The notes under the pieces are model-generated. The model was not told the DNA's origin and did no database searches. It saw nothing but the letters and a program-made list of their open reading frames with translations. From contig CALOCN010000014.1 of NCBI GenBank assembly GCA_942491735.1, forward strand, positions 1,984,001 to 2,048,000: DNA of 64,000 nt, written 5' to 3'. The stretch comes from CALOCN01 sp942491735 (GTDB taxonomy: Bacteria; Eisenbacteria; RBG-16-71-46; JABDJR01). The position numbers and the translations under genes were made by a program. Shown here piece after piece: positions 26,501-33,486 of the stretch. The stretch's first letter is position 1, and every line of letters begins with the position of its first letter.

Positions 26501-29500
26501 GGCTTTCCGCCCCGCTGTCCTTCGACGGCGTGGACCTGACCGAGTCGCAGTTCATCGAGATCTGGATCAACGATTTCAAGGGTTACGACAACAAGCGACA
26601 CGAACGCCGGGGGGAAGTGCTCATCGATATCGGAACGGTGAGCGAGGATGCCCTGTGGGACCCCCTGACCCCACCCGCACCGGCCAACGGGAGACTCGAC
26701 CGGGAGGACAGCAACAGCAGCGGCGGGCGGATCGAGCTTCTTGAGGACACGGGACTCGACGGGCTGTTCTCGTCCCGCAATGTCCCGAGCGGGGAATCGG
26801 TGGACTCCGTGGAAACCGCCGACCCGGACGACATCCGCACCGGATTCGGGGCCTTTTCCCGTGACCAGGATCCCCTGGGGGACGACCGATTGCCCGAGGT
26901 GGACACCCGACTCCCCGACGACACCCTGGCCGAGCGGGTGGCCAAGTTCCGTGGAATCAACGGGACGGAGCGCAACGAGTTTTCCGACTCCGAGGATCTC
27001 AATGACGACGCAGCCCTCAACGTCGCCAACAACTACAGCGAGTACCGGATCGATCTGACCAGCGAGGCGCTCACCGACAACGGCCGTGACTTCCCGCCCC
27101 CCACCGACCTCTCCCAGGCCGAGATCGACGAGAACGGCTGGCGTCTGTACCGCATTCCCATCAACGACGTGCACCTCCAGGTCGGATCCACCGATCTGTC
27201 CCTGGTCAAGCACATCCGTCTCTGGTTCCGGGGCATCGATCCGGGCGACACCCTGGATGTGCAGATCGCCAACATCGAGATCGCGGGGAACCGGTGGGAG
27301 CTGACCAAGGAGCTGCCCAACCCCAACACCCAGCTGGGAGGGGAGGAGTTCCAGGTCGCGGTGGTCAACAACAAGGAGACCCCGGACTACTTCTCGCCGT
27401 TCCAGGTGGAGCGGATCAACAATCAGCAGGAGCGGGAGCAGAGCATCTCGCTGGAGTTCACCAACTTCGGCGCGGACAACGAGCTGCGCGCGGTGCGGTC
27501 GTTGCAGGACGTGAGGGACTACACGCTCTATCGCAACTTCTCGTTCTACGTGAACCCGCGGTTCGCCCTCATGGACACCCTGGACCAGGTCGAGTTCTAC
27601 ATTCGTTTCGGGAGCAACCAGGCCACCGACAGCCTGTCCTACTACGAGGTGTCGACCATCCTCACCGAGAACGATCCACGCCGAACCCCCCCCTCCTTCA
27701 ACCCGTCGTTGCAGGGCTGGATTCCGTTCACCATTCCGGTCTCCGAGCTCAGTACCTGGAAGCTGGGATTCGCCGAGAACACCCCGGCCGACTCGTTCCT
27801 GGTCGGGCCGGGTGACGATCCCGACGCGCCGGGGAGGCCCCGCGGGGACATCGGCAACGGGCTCAAGGTCACGGTGCGCGGCATGCCGTCGATGAGCCGG
27901 GTGCGCCGGCTGATTGTCGGGGTCCGCAACAAGGCGGGTCACGACCTCATCCAGGGGGAGGTCTGGTACGACGAGTTGACCATGGGCGAGGTGCGCCGGG
28001 ACACGGGGGTGGCGGCAACCACCAGTGCCTCGGTGGTGCTGGCCGACCTGGGTACGGTGAACGCGGGATGGGCCCTGACCTCCGCCGATTTCCTGCGCCT
28101 GGGGGTACCCCGTGGGAGCGGGAACAATGTCCGGTCGTTCAACATCAACACGTCGCTCGGTCTGCACAAGTTCGTGGAGGGACTCGGCGTCAACGCCCCG
28201 TTCCGCTGGTCCACCCGCAGCGACAAGTCGGTGCCCAAGTTCCAGCCGAACAGCGACATCGAGTACACGGGCGACCTCGACTCGGGAACCGACATTACCC
28301 AGCGTTCCCAGTCCACGATGTCCCTCAACCTTTCGCGGCGTCCCCTGGGACCCCAGTCACCCATCCTCCGCTACACCCTGGACGCGATGAGCTTCTCGGG
28401 GGCCATCAACAAGTCGCGCAACACCCTCCCCACCCAGGTCGACACCACCGAGTCCCGCACCGGGTCCATTTCCTACGGGCTGAACTTCGGCAACGTGGCC
28501 CCCTTCCGACTGCTCAAGCGGTTGGACTTCTATCTGCTTCCACGCAGCGTGTCGGCCGGGCTCAACGGCGGGACCAGCAAGAGCCGTCGTTACGTTCGCG
28601 ACCTCGGGCAGACCGCGCTCACCGTCCGGGACAGCACCAGCACCAAGACCGGGATGCTGAACCTCAACGCCAATTTCCAGCCGCTGCGGGTGCTCAACTA
28701 TACCTATGCCGAGCAGCGGGACCTCATCGATGCCCACTTCGGAGCGGATACCTCGGTGGTACGGACCCAGACCCAGGAGGGGGCGCTGCTCGGGATCCCC
28801 ACCGGACGACGGGTCAACCAGTCCCACTCGCTCAACTTCAACTACACGCCCCCCTTCGCCGGAGCGGTGCGTCCGCGGTTCACCTGGACCTCGGGGTCCA
28901 CCATCAACTCGAACCCGGCCAACACCTCGGCCCGGGCCGAGAGCACCATCGTAAGGGTGAACAACAACAACACCGCAAACTTCAGCCTCAACATTCCGCT
29001 GGGACGCGCGCTGTCTTCGTTCTTCAGACCCGGGGACAACGCGAACCAGAACCAGGCGCGTCCCCAGCCTGCCAATCCGGGGACCATCGATCCCAACCGG
29101 CCCCGGGCCCGGCAGCCGGGAAGGGGGGCGGCCGCCGCGGACTCCACCAGGGAAGAGGAAGAGAAGGAGAAGAAGGGGGGATCGATCAAGGACCAGCTGC
29201 GTCCCTTCTTTACCAACATCGTCCGTTTCGCCGACATCCAGGGGTCCTATCAGGTTCGCAAGTCGAACACGGTGGGGGGAATCCACGGCACGGTGCCGTT
29301 GGCCTACAAACTGGGCTTGTCCCAGGACTTCGGGTTGGGAAGCACCGCGTTCCCGGTATTCTCCGCCGGCTCCTTCAATCAGTCCTTCTCCGATGGCAAG
29401 ACCTATCGGGGCACCTCGAGCCTCACCCTGCTACGTGAGGTGAAACTCGACATGACCTACCAGAGGATCACTTCCAGCACCGAGAACGGGCTGGGAGCAA

Positions 29501-30114
29501 CGGCCCGTCTGACCAAGGACACCACCTGGCCGGAGATCCGGTTCAACTGGGGGACGTTGCATGAGAAGATTCCCTTCCTGGGGAATCTCTTTCGTGACTT
29601 CCGGCCCACCGCGACCAGCTATCGCAAGCAGACCACGGTGACCGGAACCAGCGACAAGCCGGACGAAAGCACCTCCACCGCCACCTCGTGGCAACCACTC
29701 ATCAGTATCCAGGGGACTCTCAAATGGGGCTGGTCCACCACGTTGTCCACGGATCGCACCAGCGTGGAGTCGGTGAGCGCACGCATCGGATCCCAGGAGG
29801 TTCGCACCGTGACCAAGACGGCCAACTACCGGGTGGGGCTCAAGCGAACCTTCACCCGGCAGACCGGCGGCAGGCGCCGGGATATCAACCTCGATATCGA
29901 TTTCACCTACAACACCAACACGCGTCGCACCGAGGCCGCTTTCGTCCAGGAGGACCAGAACACCAACCTCACCCTGTCCACCGCGGCCACCCTCCCCTTC
30001 ACCCGGACCATCTCGGGGACCTTCCGCCTCAACTTTGCCCAGGCCCGGCAGCCCAATCGGGGGTTCACCCGCAGTTCGCTGGGCCTCCAGTTCCAGACCG
30101 GGTTCCGGTTCTGA
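23506..30114 (+). CDS. sprA: SprA-like giant outer-membrane protein (type IX secretion channel family)
   Basis: A 2202-residue protein. The signal peptide is about 1-31 with a predicted cut after AFA31, leaving Gln32. A Pro/Glu/Ala stretch follows at about 33-85. The N-terminal domain carries SprA-type text (NVSGSQQLTFSGTSSW, GTIGTKLFVDVRQN, IQNIELGNTNLTLP, VSVSARTEGLFGIKANGQV) and later the family motif IIYIDDMEGAE. Many repeated beta-strand segments run to an outer-membrane tail ending in FRF. A charged low-complexity stretch lies at about 1840-1895. SprA (about 2400 residues in Bacteroidota) is the channel of the type IX system. GGGGAGG lies just before the ATG. No other por/gld gene is in the window. 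Confidence 0.88.
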   Translation: MRALAIWFRPLLAAGCLIIPALAGSLFPAFAQDPDSTGAAEPPAEESALAPATPEPSALPELPDPEPSEPAPTPLDSFLSGPATPNPHAPRRGTSLYEGPLGLSDPADPLQQVNWTLGRYIPRRNRLGMGSRQVKRHVTYDMDRDVVLIAYQAGAEVVLPNRAMTTAQYVDFAVQDELRQIWIDSNRRVVAEGQNQGQGGINLNLGVELPFTEKLFGPGAPNLNVSGSQQLTFSGTSSWVKDQVTGERGGGSLFPKLEMRQRLDVSLQGTIGTKLFVDVRQNSEALTPLENAIQIRYRGEEDEVIQNIELGNTNLTLPRTQFVSVSARTEGLFGIKANGQVGDILWTGIASRQEGETGTANFSGGGQVSSRTVQDNNFQARRYFLLYDPNEPIPTIVDGSLRVYLDDRNLDNNNELGARTARVWLTPGLFDDAGNLVDPVAAGIPTYDVTPDVPYRGWFHLLNPVEDYNIFTNDAWTLPYLELRSPLSPDQVMAVSYVIELPQGGTVRIGNTVLEADSLDLRMIRPGVGVDGWEADLTQGPWAPARRLELKNVYNLGGRNLDANDFELAIEIDGGGNNAVVLTNEFGETTSLLEVLGLDQRDNLVGDRFEPDGKVDPEYIDYENGLLFFPDFRPFDPEPEDIAGPNPLDFAVQGAVRLRERSWPIQTNAHRPDTLGWTFDPAGATAYEQIAPSSQDAVERETVPGIYDLRSDVLSSRQATNHKYNIVSTFRSAVSTIRLNALGDILPNSETVTLDGRPLVAGQDYRINYELGEVELLNEEARLPGAQLDVSYSFDSPFSRGSRSLMGMNLTRNAPRDAAFSYSTSWLHESRGVPDRRPRLGQEPTKTTVGDLAAQYNSTPWGLTRLVDKLPFVRSTAPSRFSLSGAVGLSFPNPNTKDIIYIDDMEGAETVTSASINRTSWFYSSAPARAVEYVGDVPLDVTPEPTDRGSLLWFSPQTVRVRDINPREDASSAANDLVSALEIVYAPYERAGVNGSWGGLSAPLSFDGVDLTESQFIEIWINDFKGYDNKRHERRGEVLIDIGTVSEDALWDPLTPPAPANGRLDREDSNSSGGRIELLEDTGLDGLFSSRNVPSGESVDSVETADPDDIRTGFGAFSRDQDPLGDDRLPEVDTRLPDDTLAERVAKFRGINGTERNEFSDSEDLNDDAALNVANNYSEYRIDLTSEALTDNGRDFPPPTDLSQAEIDENGWRLYRIPINDVHLQVGSTDLSLVKHIRLWFRGIDPGDTLDVQIANIEIAGNRWELTKELPNPNTQLGGEEFQVAVVNNKETPDYFSPFQVERINNQQEREQSISLEFTNFGADNELRAVRSLQDVRDYTLYRNFSFYVNPRFALMDTLDQVEFYIRFGSNQATDSLSYYEVSTILTENDPRRTPPSFNPSLQGWIPFTIPVSELSTWKLGFAENTPADSFLVGPGDDPDAPGRPRGDIGNGLKVTVRGMPSMSRVRRLIVGVRNKAGHDLIQGEVWYDELTMGEVRRDTGVAATTSASVVLADLGTVNAGWALTSADFLRLGVPRGSGNNVRSFNINTSLGLHKFVEGLGVNAPFRWSTRSDKSVPKFQPNSDIEYTGDLDSGTDITQRSQSTMSLNLSRRPLGPQSPILRYTLDAMSFSGAINKSRNTLPTQVDTTESRTGSISYGLNFGNVAPFRLLKRLDFYLLPRSVSAGLNGGTSKSRRYVRDLGQTALTVRDSTSTKTGMLNLNANFQPLRVLNYTYAEQRDLIDAHFGADTSVVRTQTQEGALLGIPTGRRVNQSHSLNFNYTPPFAGAVRPRFTWTSGSTINSNPANTSARAESTIVRVNNNNTANFSLNIPLGRALSSFFRPGDNANQNQARPQPANPGTIDPNRPRARQPGRGAAAADSTREEEEKEKKGGSIKDQLRPFFTNIVRFADIQGSYQVRKSNTVGGIHGTVPLAYKLGLSQDFGLGSTAFPVFSAGSFNQSFSDGKTYRGTSSLTLLREVKLDMTYQRITSSTENGLGATARLTKDTTWPEIRFNWGTLHEKIPFLGNLFRDFRPTATSYRKQTTVTGTSDKPDESTSTATSWQPLISIQGTLKWGWSTTLSTDRTSVESVSARIGSQEVRTVTKTANYRVGLKRTFTRQTGGRRRDINLDIDFTYNTNTRRTEAAFVQEDQNTNLTLSTAATLPFTRTISGTFRLNFAQARQPNRGFTRSSLGLQFQTGFRF

Positions 30115-31088
30115 TGCGCGCCCTGCGACTTGCGTTTCTTTTTCTTGTTCTGGGTTGCGGTTCCGGGGAGTCGACCTCGGAGTCGACGGGGGCGAAGACA
30201 GCGGCGGGGCTTCCCAAGGCGGAGGTTCCTGCTCCGCCCGAGGGTTTGACTCCCGGCGAGGCCGCCGACCGCTTCGATACCGACCGCTGCTTCGGCTTTG
30301 TCGAACGCCAGCTCGCGTTCGGTCCCCGGGTCCCCGGGTCGTCGGCCCACGAGGCCTGCGGCGACTGGATGGTGGAGACCCTCACCGCGGCCGGGGGGAC
30401 GGTTGTCGAGGACCGCTTCACCGTCACGGATCCGCGCGGCACGGTCCGCCCGTTGCGCAACATCCTCGGTCGGTTCGGTCCCGAGGGGAACGGGCGGTTG
30501 TTGCTGGTCGCGCACTGGGACTCGCGACCCTGGGCCGATCGTGACCCGGACCCGGCCAAGCGGGAGGACCCGGTACCGGGCGCCAACGACGGCGCTTCCG
30601 GGGTGGCGGTCCTGCTCGAGATCGCGCAGCACCTCGCCTCGGCACGTCTCGAGCGCGGAGTGGATCTGCTCCTCGTCGACGGCGAGGACCTCGGACAGGA
30701 AGGGGCGCCCACCACGTACGCGCTGGGTTCCCAGCACTTTGCCGCCAAGGGCGTGGCCGCCTACGACCGGGGCGTGGTGCTCGACATGGTGGGGGACGTC
30801 GACCTGCGCATTCCGGTGGAAGTGAACTCCCTCCTGCGGGCCCCGGAAGTGGTCGACTGGATCTGGGCCCGGGCGGAACAGCTGGGTTCCGCTCCCTTCG
30901 TGCGTGAACCGGGGCAGGATGTCTACGACGATCACATTCCGCTTCTCGACGCCGGGCTGCCCACGGTGGACCTGATCGACCTCGACTATGTCCACTGGCA
31001 CACCGTCGCGGACGACCTGCGGGGCGTGTCCGCCGGGTCCCTGGCCTCGGTGGGACGGGTCATGCTGTCCCTGGTCCTGGTCCCCTGA
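30114..31088 (+). CDS. M28-family glutaminyl-peptide cyclotransferase-like lipoprotein
   Basis: A 324-residue protein with a lipobox (LVLGC, Cys15), so it is probably anchored in the envelope. The M28 fold is clear: VAHWDSRPWADRDP (His134), PGANDGASGVAVLLE (Asp159), LLLVDGEDLG (Glu191), VVLDMVGDVDL, DDHIPLL (His274) and YVHWHT (His296). This arrangement, with a W-rich first loop and the WHT ending, is closer to glutaminyl cyclases than to aminopeptidases. Cyclases turn N-terminal Gln into pyroglutamate. The ATG overlaps the stop of the SprA-like gene by one base (TGATG). Confidence 0.8.
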   Translation: MRALRLAFLFLVLGCGSGESTSESTGAKTAAGLPKAEVPAPPEGLTPGEAADRFDTDRCFGFVERQLAFGPRVPGSSAHEACGDWMVETLTAAGGTVVEDRFTVTDPRGTVRPLRNILGRFGPEGNGRLLLVAHWDSRPWADRDPDPAKREDPVPGANDGASGVAVLLEIAQHLASARLERGVDLLLVDGEDLGQEGAPTTYALGSQHFAAKGVAAYDRGVVLDMVGDVDLRIPVEVNSLLRAPEVVDWIWARAEQLGSAPFVREPGQDVYDDHIPLLDAGLPTVDLIDLDYVHWHTVADDLRGVSAGSLASVGRVMLSLVLVP

Positions 31089-31161
31089 TGCTTCAAGGAT
31101 GTGCCGCACAGTGAATTAGCCTGTCTTTCCCGGACGTCGGGCAGGGTTCCCGGACCGACCC

Positions 31162-31191
31162 TTGCCGCGGGTCGGAGGCGTGGTGTAGAGT
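31162..31191 (+). promoter_or_regulatory. Sigma70-like promoter for rimP-nusA-infB
   Basis: TTGCCG at 31162-31167 and TAGAGT at 31186-31191 with an 18-bp spacer, in the 217-bp gap before rimP. The predicted start is near 31198, giving a leader of about 108 nt that begins almost directly with a hairpin. Confidence 0.5.
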
Positions 31192-31200
31192 TGCTGATTA

Positions 31201-31225
31201 CGAGTGGGCGCATGGTGCCCACTCG
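31201..31225 (+). promoter_or_regulatory. Hairpin at the 5' end of the rimP leader
   Basis: A perfect 9-bp stem (CGAGTGGGC / GCCCACTCG) with a 7-nt loop, followed by the U-rich GTTTCGTTTG. It begins within a few bases of the expected transcript start, so it could be a 5' stabiliser or an attenuator. A second short palindrome, ATAAC AG GTTAT (31288-31299), surrounds the weak ribosome site of rimP. In E. coli this operon is controlled by its own product NusA through leader termination; a like mechanism here is inference. Confidence 0.5.
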
Positions 31226-31305
31226 GTTTCGTTTGTGCGGAAGAGCGACTCAGCGCCCCACGGGTGCGTAATCCAAGTACTTTTCCCATAACAGGTTATT
31301 GCCAA

Positions 31306-31830
31306 ATGGCCGAGCTCGACTCGCGAATCCTCGATGCGGTGGAATCGCTCCTCGATGGGAGCGAGTTCGAGGTGGTGGATGTGATGTGCGTTGGAGCCCC
31401 CCGGGGGTTCACGGTGCAGGTCCTCGTGGACCGGGTGGAGGGGAACATCACCATCGAGGAGTGTGCGAAGTTGAGCCGGGCGGTTGGGGATCATCTCGAC
31501 CAGGAGTCGGTGATCGACGGACAGTATGTTCTCGAGCTGTCGAGTCCCGGCATCGACCGTCCGCTCCGGCGCGCGAAGGACTATGTCCGCTTCGCCGGCG
31601 AACGGGTGAAGATCACGACATTCGAAAAGATCGACGAGCGACACCAGCATGTCGGGGTGTTGGCCGGTTTGGACGAGGAAGGCGGCGACGTGCTGCTGGA
31701 TACGGAAGAGCACGGACGCATGGCGATTCCGCTGGATGCGGTCAAGAAGTCCAGGTTGGTGCGGGATCCATGGGCCGCACACCGGGACAGGAAACCGCGA
31801 TCGGGGTCGCGATCCGAGAGGAAGGCATGA
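31306..31830 (+). CDS. rimP: Ribosome maturation factor RimP
   Basis: A 174-residue RimP needed for 30S assembly. The family pattern is visible: LLDGSEFEVVDVMCVG, VQVLVDRVEGNITIEECAKL, and VLELSSPGIDRPLRRAKDY. The ATG at 31306 has only a weak ACAGG site; the open frame extends upstream through the hairpin region, but homology starts here. The C-terminus is basic (AHRDRKPRSGSRSERKA). The stop overlaps the nusA start as ATGA. It leads the conserved rimP-nusA-infB run. Confidence 0.93.
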   Translation: MAELDSRILDAVESLLDGSEFEVVDVMCVGAPRGFTVQVLVDRVEGNITIEECAKLSRAVGDHLDQESVIDGQYVLELSSPGIDRPLRRAKDYVRFAGERVKITTFEKIDERHQHVGVLAGLDEEGGDVLLDTEEHGRMAIPLDAVKKSRLVRDPWAAHRDRKPRSGSRSERKA

Positions 31831-33437
31831 ACTACGACATTGTCGAAGCGCTGAGCCAGATCGCCCGTGAGAAGGGTGTGGACCTGCAGATCCTCGTGGA
31901 TCGCCTGGAGGCCAGCCTCCTGTCCGCGGCCAAGCGCAAGCATGGCGCCAACGCGAACATCGTGGTGAATTTCGACGAGAGTGCCGGCGGCATCGAGATG
32001 CTGATGACCAAGACGGTGGTCGGGCATGTCTCGGATCGCGGGCTCGAACTCACCGCCACCGAGGCCCGGCGCTACCAGGCCAACGCCTCGGTGGGGGATG
32101 ACGTGGTCATTCCCCTGGACATCGCGGAGTTCGGGCGCAACGCCATCTCCGCCGCCAAGCAGGTCCTGATCCAGGGCGTGCGGGAGGCGGAACGCGAGCG
32201 GGTCTTCTCGGACTTCTCCGACAAGGTCGGCTCGGTGGTGCGGGGCGTGGTGCAGCAGGTGGACCGGGGAAACATCATCCTCAAACTGGACACCGCCGAG
32301 GCCATCATCCCGGCCCGGGAGGTCATGCACCGGGACCGGTTCCGGCAGCGGGAAATGGTCCGCGCCATCGTCATCAAGGTGGACAAGGAAGCACGTGGAC
32401 CCCAGGTCGTGCTCAGCCGGACCCATCCGGATTTCCTGGTCAAGCTGTTCGAGGCCGAGGTGCCGGAGATTGCCGAGCGCACCGTCGAGGTCAAGGCGGT
32501 GGCCCGCGAGGCGGGACACCGGTCCAAGATCGCGGTGGCCAGCAACGACCCGCGGATCGACGCGGTCGGTGCCTGTGTCGGCATCAAGGGCTCGCGCGTG
32601 CAGTCCATCGTCAAGGAACTCGGGGGCGAGCGGATCGACATCGTGCCGTGGTCGGTGGACCCCACCGTGTTCGTCTCACGCAGCCTGTCGCCGGCCAAGG
32701 TGCTGGACGTTGCCATCGATCACGACTCGGGCACCGCGACCCTCCTCGTTGCGGACGACCAGCTCTCCCTGGCCATCGGCAAGCTGGGCCAGAACGTACG
32801 GTTGGGAGTCAAGCTGACCAACTGGAAGATCGAGGTCCACTCCGAGAGCGAGGTGTCGGCCAAGGACGCGGCGGCGGAAGTCGACCTGACCGTGGCCGAA
32901 CTCGACGGCGCGACCGAGCAGCTGGCCAAGCTCCTCGGGGACGCCGGCATCATCAATGCCACCGACATCGAGCATGTGGGCCTCGACGGCCTGCGTGACG
33001 TCGAGGGTCTTCCCGAGACGGTCGCCGAGAAGGTCTATGGGATGGCCATCGCCGCCCTCGCCACCCGGCGCGCCGAAGCGGCCGCGCGTGCGGTCGAGGA
33101 AGAGCCGGACCCGGCGGACGAGGAACCGGCCACCCAGGGCGAAGCCCTGTTCAAGGCCGGGGCCGAAGGGGATGAAGACGCGTCGGAGTCGGAGTCGGGT
33201 CCGGAGTCGGCTGCCGAGGCATCCCGGGAGGATGGCGCGGAGCCCGTGGAGGCGGACGCGTCGGAGGAAGCCGGGACGCCCGTGGCCGAGGACGCATCCG
33301 GGGAAGCCGAAGAGGGCGAGCCGGTGGCCCAGGCCCAGGAGGCTCCGGCGGAAGACGCCGTGGTCGACGAGCCGGCCGAGGAATCGGATCGCAAGGATCA
33401 GCAGGTATCGGTCGAGGACGGGCCGGCCAGCGCGTGA
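31827..33437 (+). CDS. nusA: Transcription termination/antitermination factor NusA
   Basis: A 536-residue NusA: N-terminal polymerase-binding domain about 1-125, S1 domain about 130-200 (GSVVRGVVQQVDRGNIILKL), then KH1 and KH2 (DAVGACVGIKGSRVQSIVKE and AIGKLGQNVRLGVKLTNWKI), one helix-hairpin-helix unit about 365-415, and an acidic low-complexity tail of roughly 110 residues rich in Glu, Asp and Ala. The tail replaces the usual second AR domain and may keep the protein soluble or tune binding. It overlaps rimP by 4 nt. Confidence 0.95.
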   Translation: MNYDIVEALSQIAREKGVDLQILVDRLEASLLSAAKRKHGANANIVVNFDESAGGIEMLMTKTVVGHVSDRGLELTATEARRYQANASVGDDVVIPLDIAEFGRNAISAAKQVLIQGVREAERERVFSDFSDKVGSVVRGVVQQVDRGNIILKLDTAEAIIPAREVMHRDRFRQREMVRAIVIKVDKEARGPQVVLSRTHPDFLVKLFEAEVPEIAERTVEVKAVAREAGHRSKIAVASNDPRIDAVGACVGIKGSRVQSIVKELGGERIDIVPWSVDPTVFVSRSLSPAKVLDVAIDHDSGTATLLVADDQLSLAIGKLGQNVRLGVKLTNWKIEVHSESEVSAKDAAAEVDLTVAELDGATEQLAKLLGDAGIINATDIEHVGLDGLRDVEGLPETVAEKVYGMAIAALATRRAEAAARAVEEEPDPADEEPATQGEALFKAGAEGDEDASESESGPESAAEASREDGAEPVEADASEEAGTPVAEDASGEAEEGEPVAQAQEAPAEDAVVDEPAEESDRKDQQVSVEDGPASA

Positions 33438-33486
33438 GTGATGCGGGTTCGCCGTTGCACCGCGTGAATCGTTCAATTGGGGGTTT

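Noticed and set aside
25852..28167. A 771-codon minus-strand open frame inside the SprA-like gene
   Set aside because: No recognisable motif; it mirrors the codon bias of the true gene, whose family motifs are clear.
31185..31275. Possible tRNA before rimP, as metY lies there in E. coli
   Set aside because: No cloverleaf and no T-loop GTTCGA-type sequence; only a simple hairpin is present.
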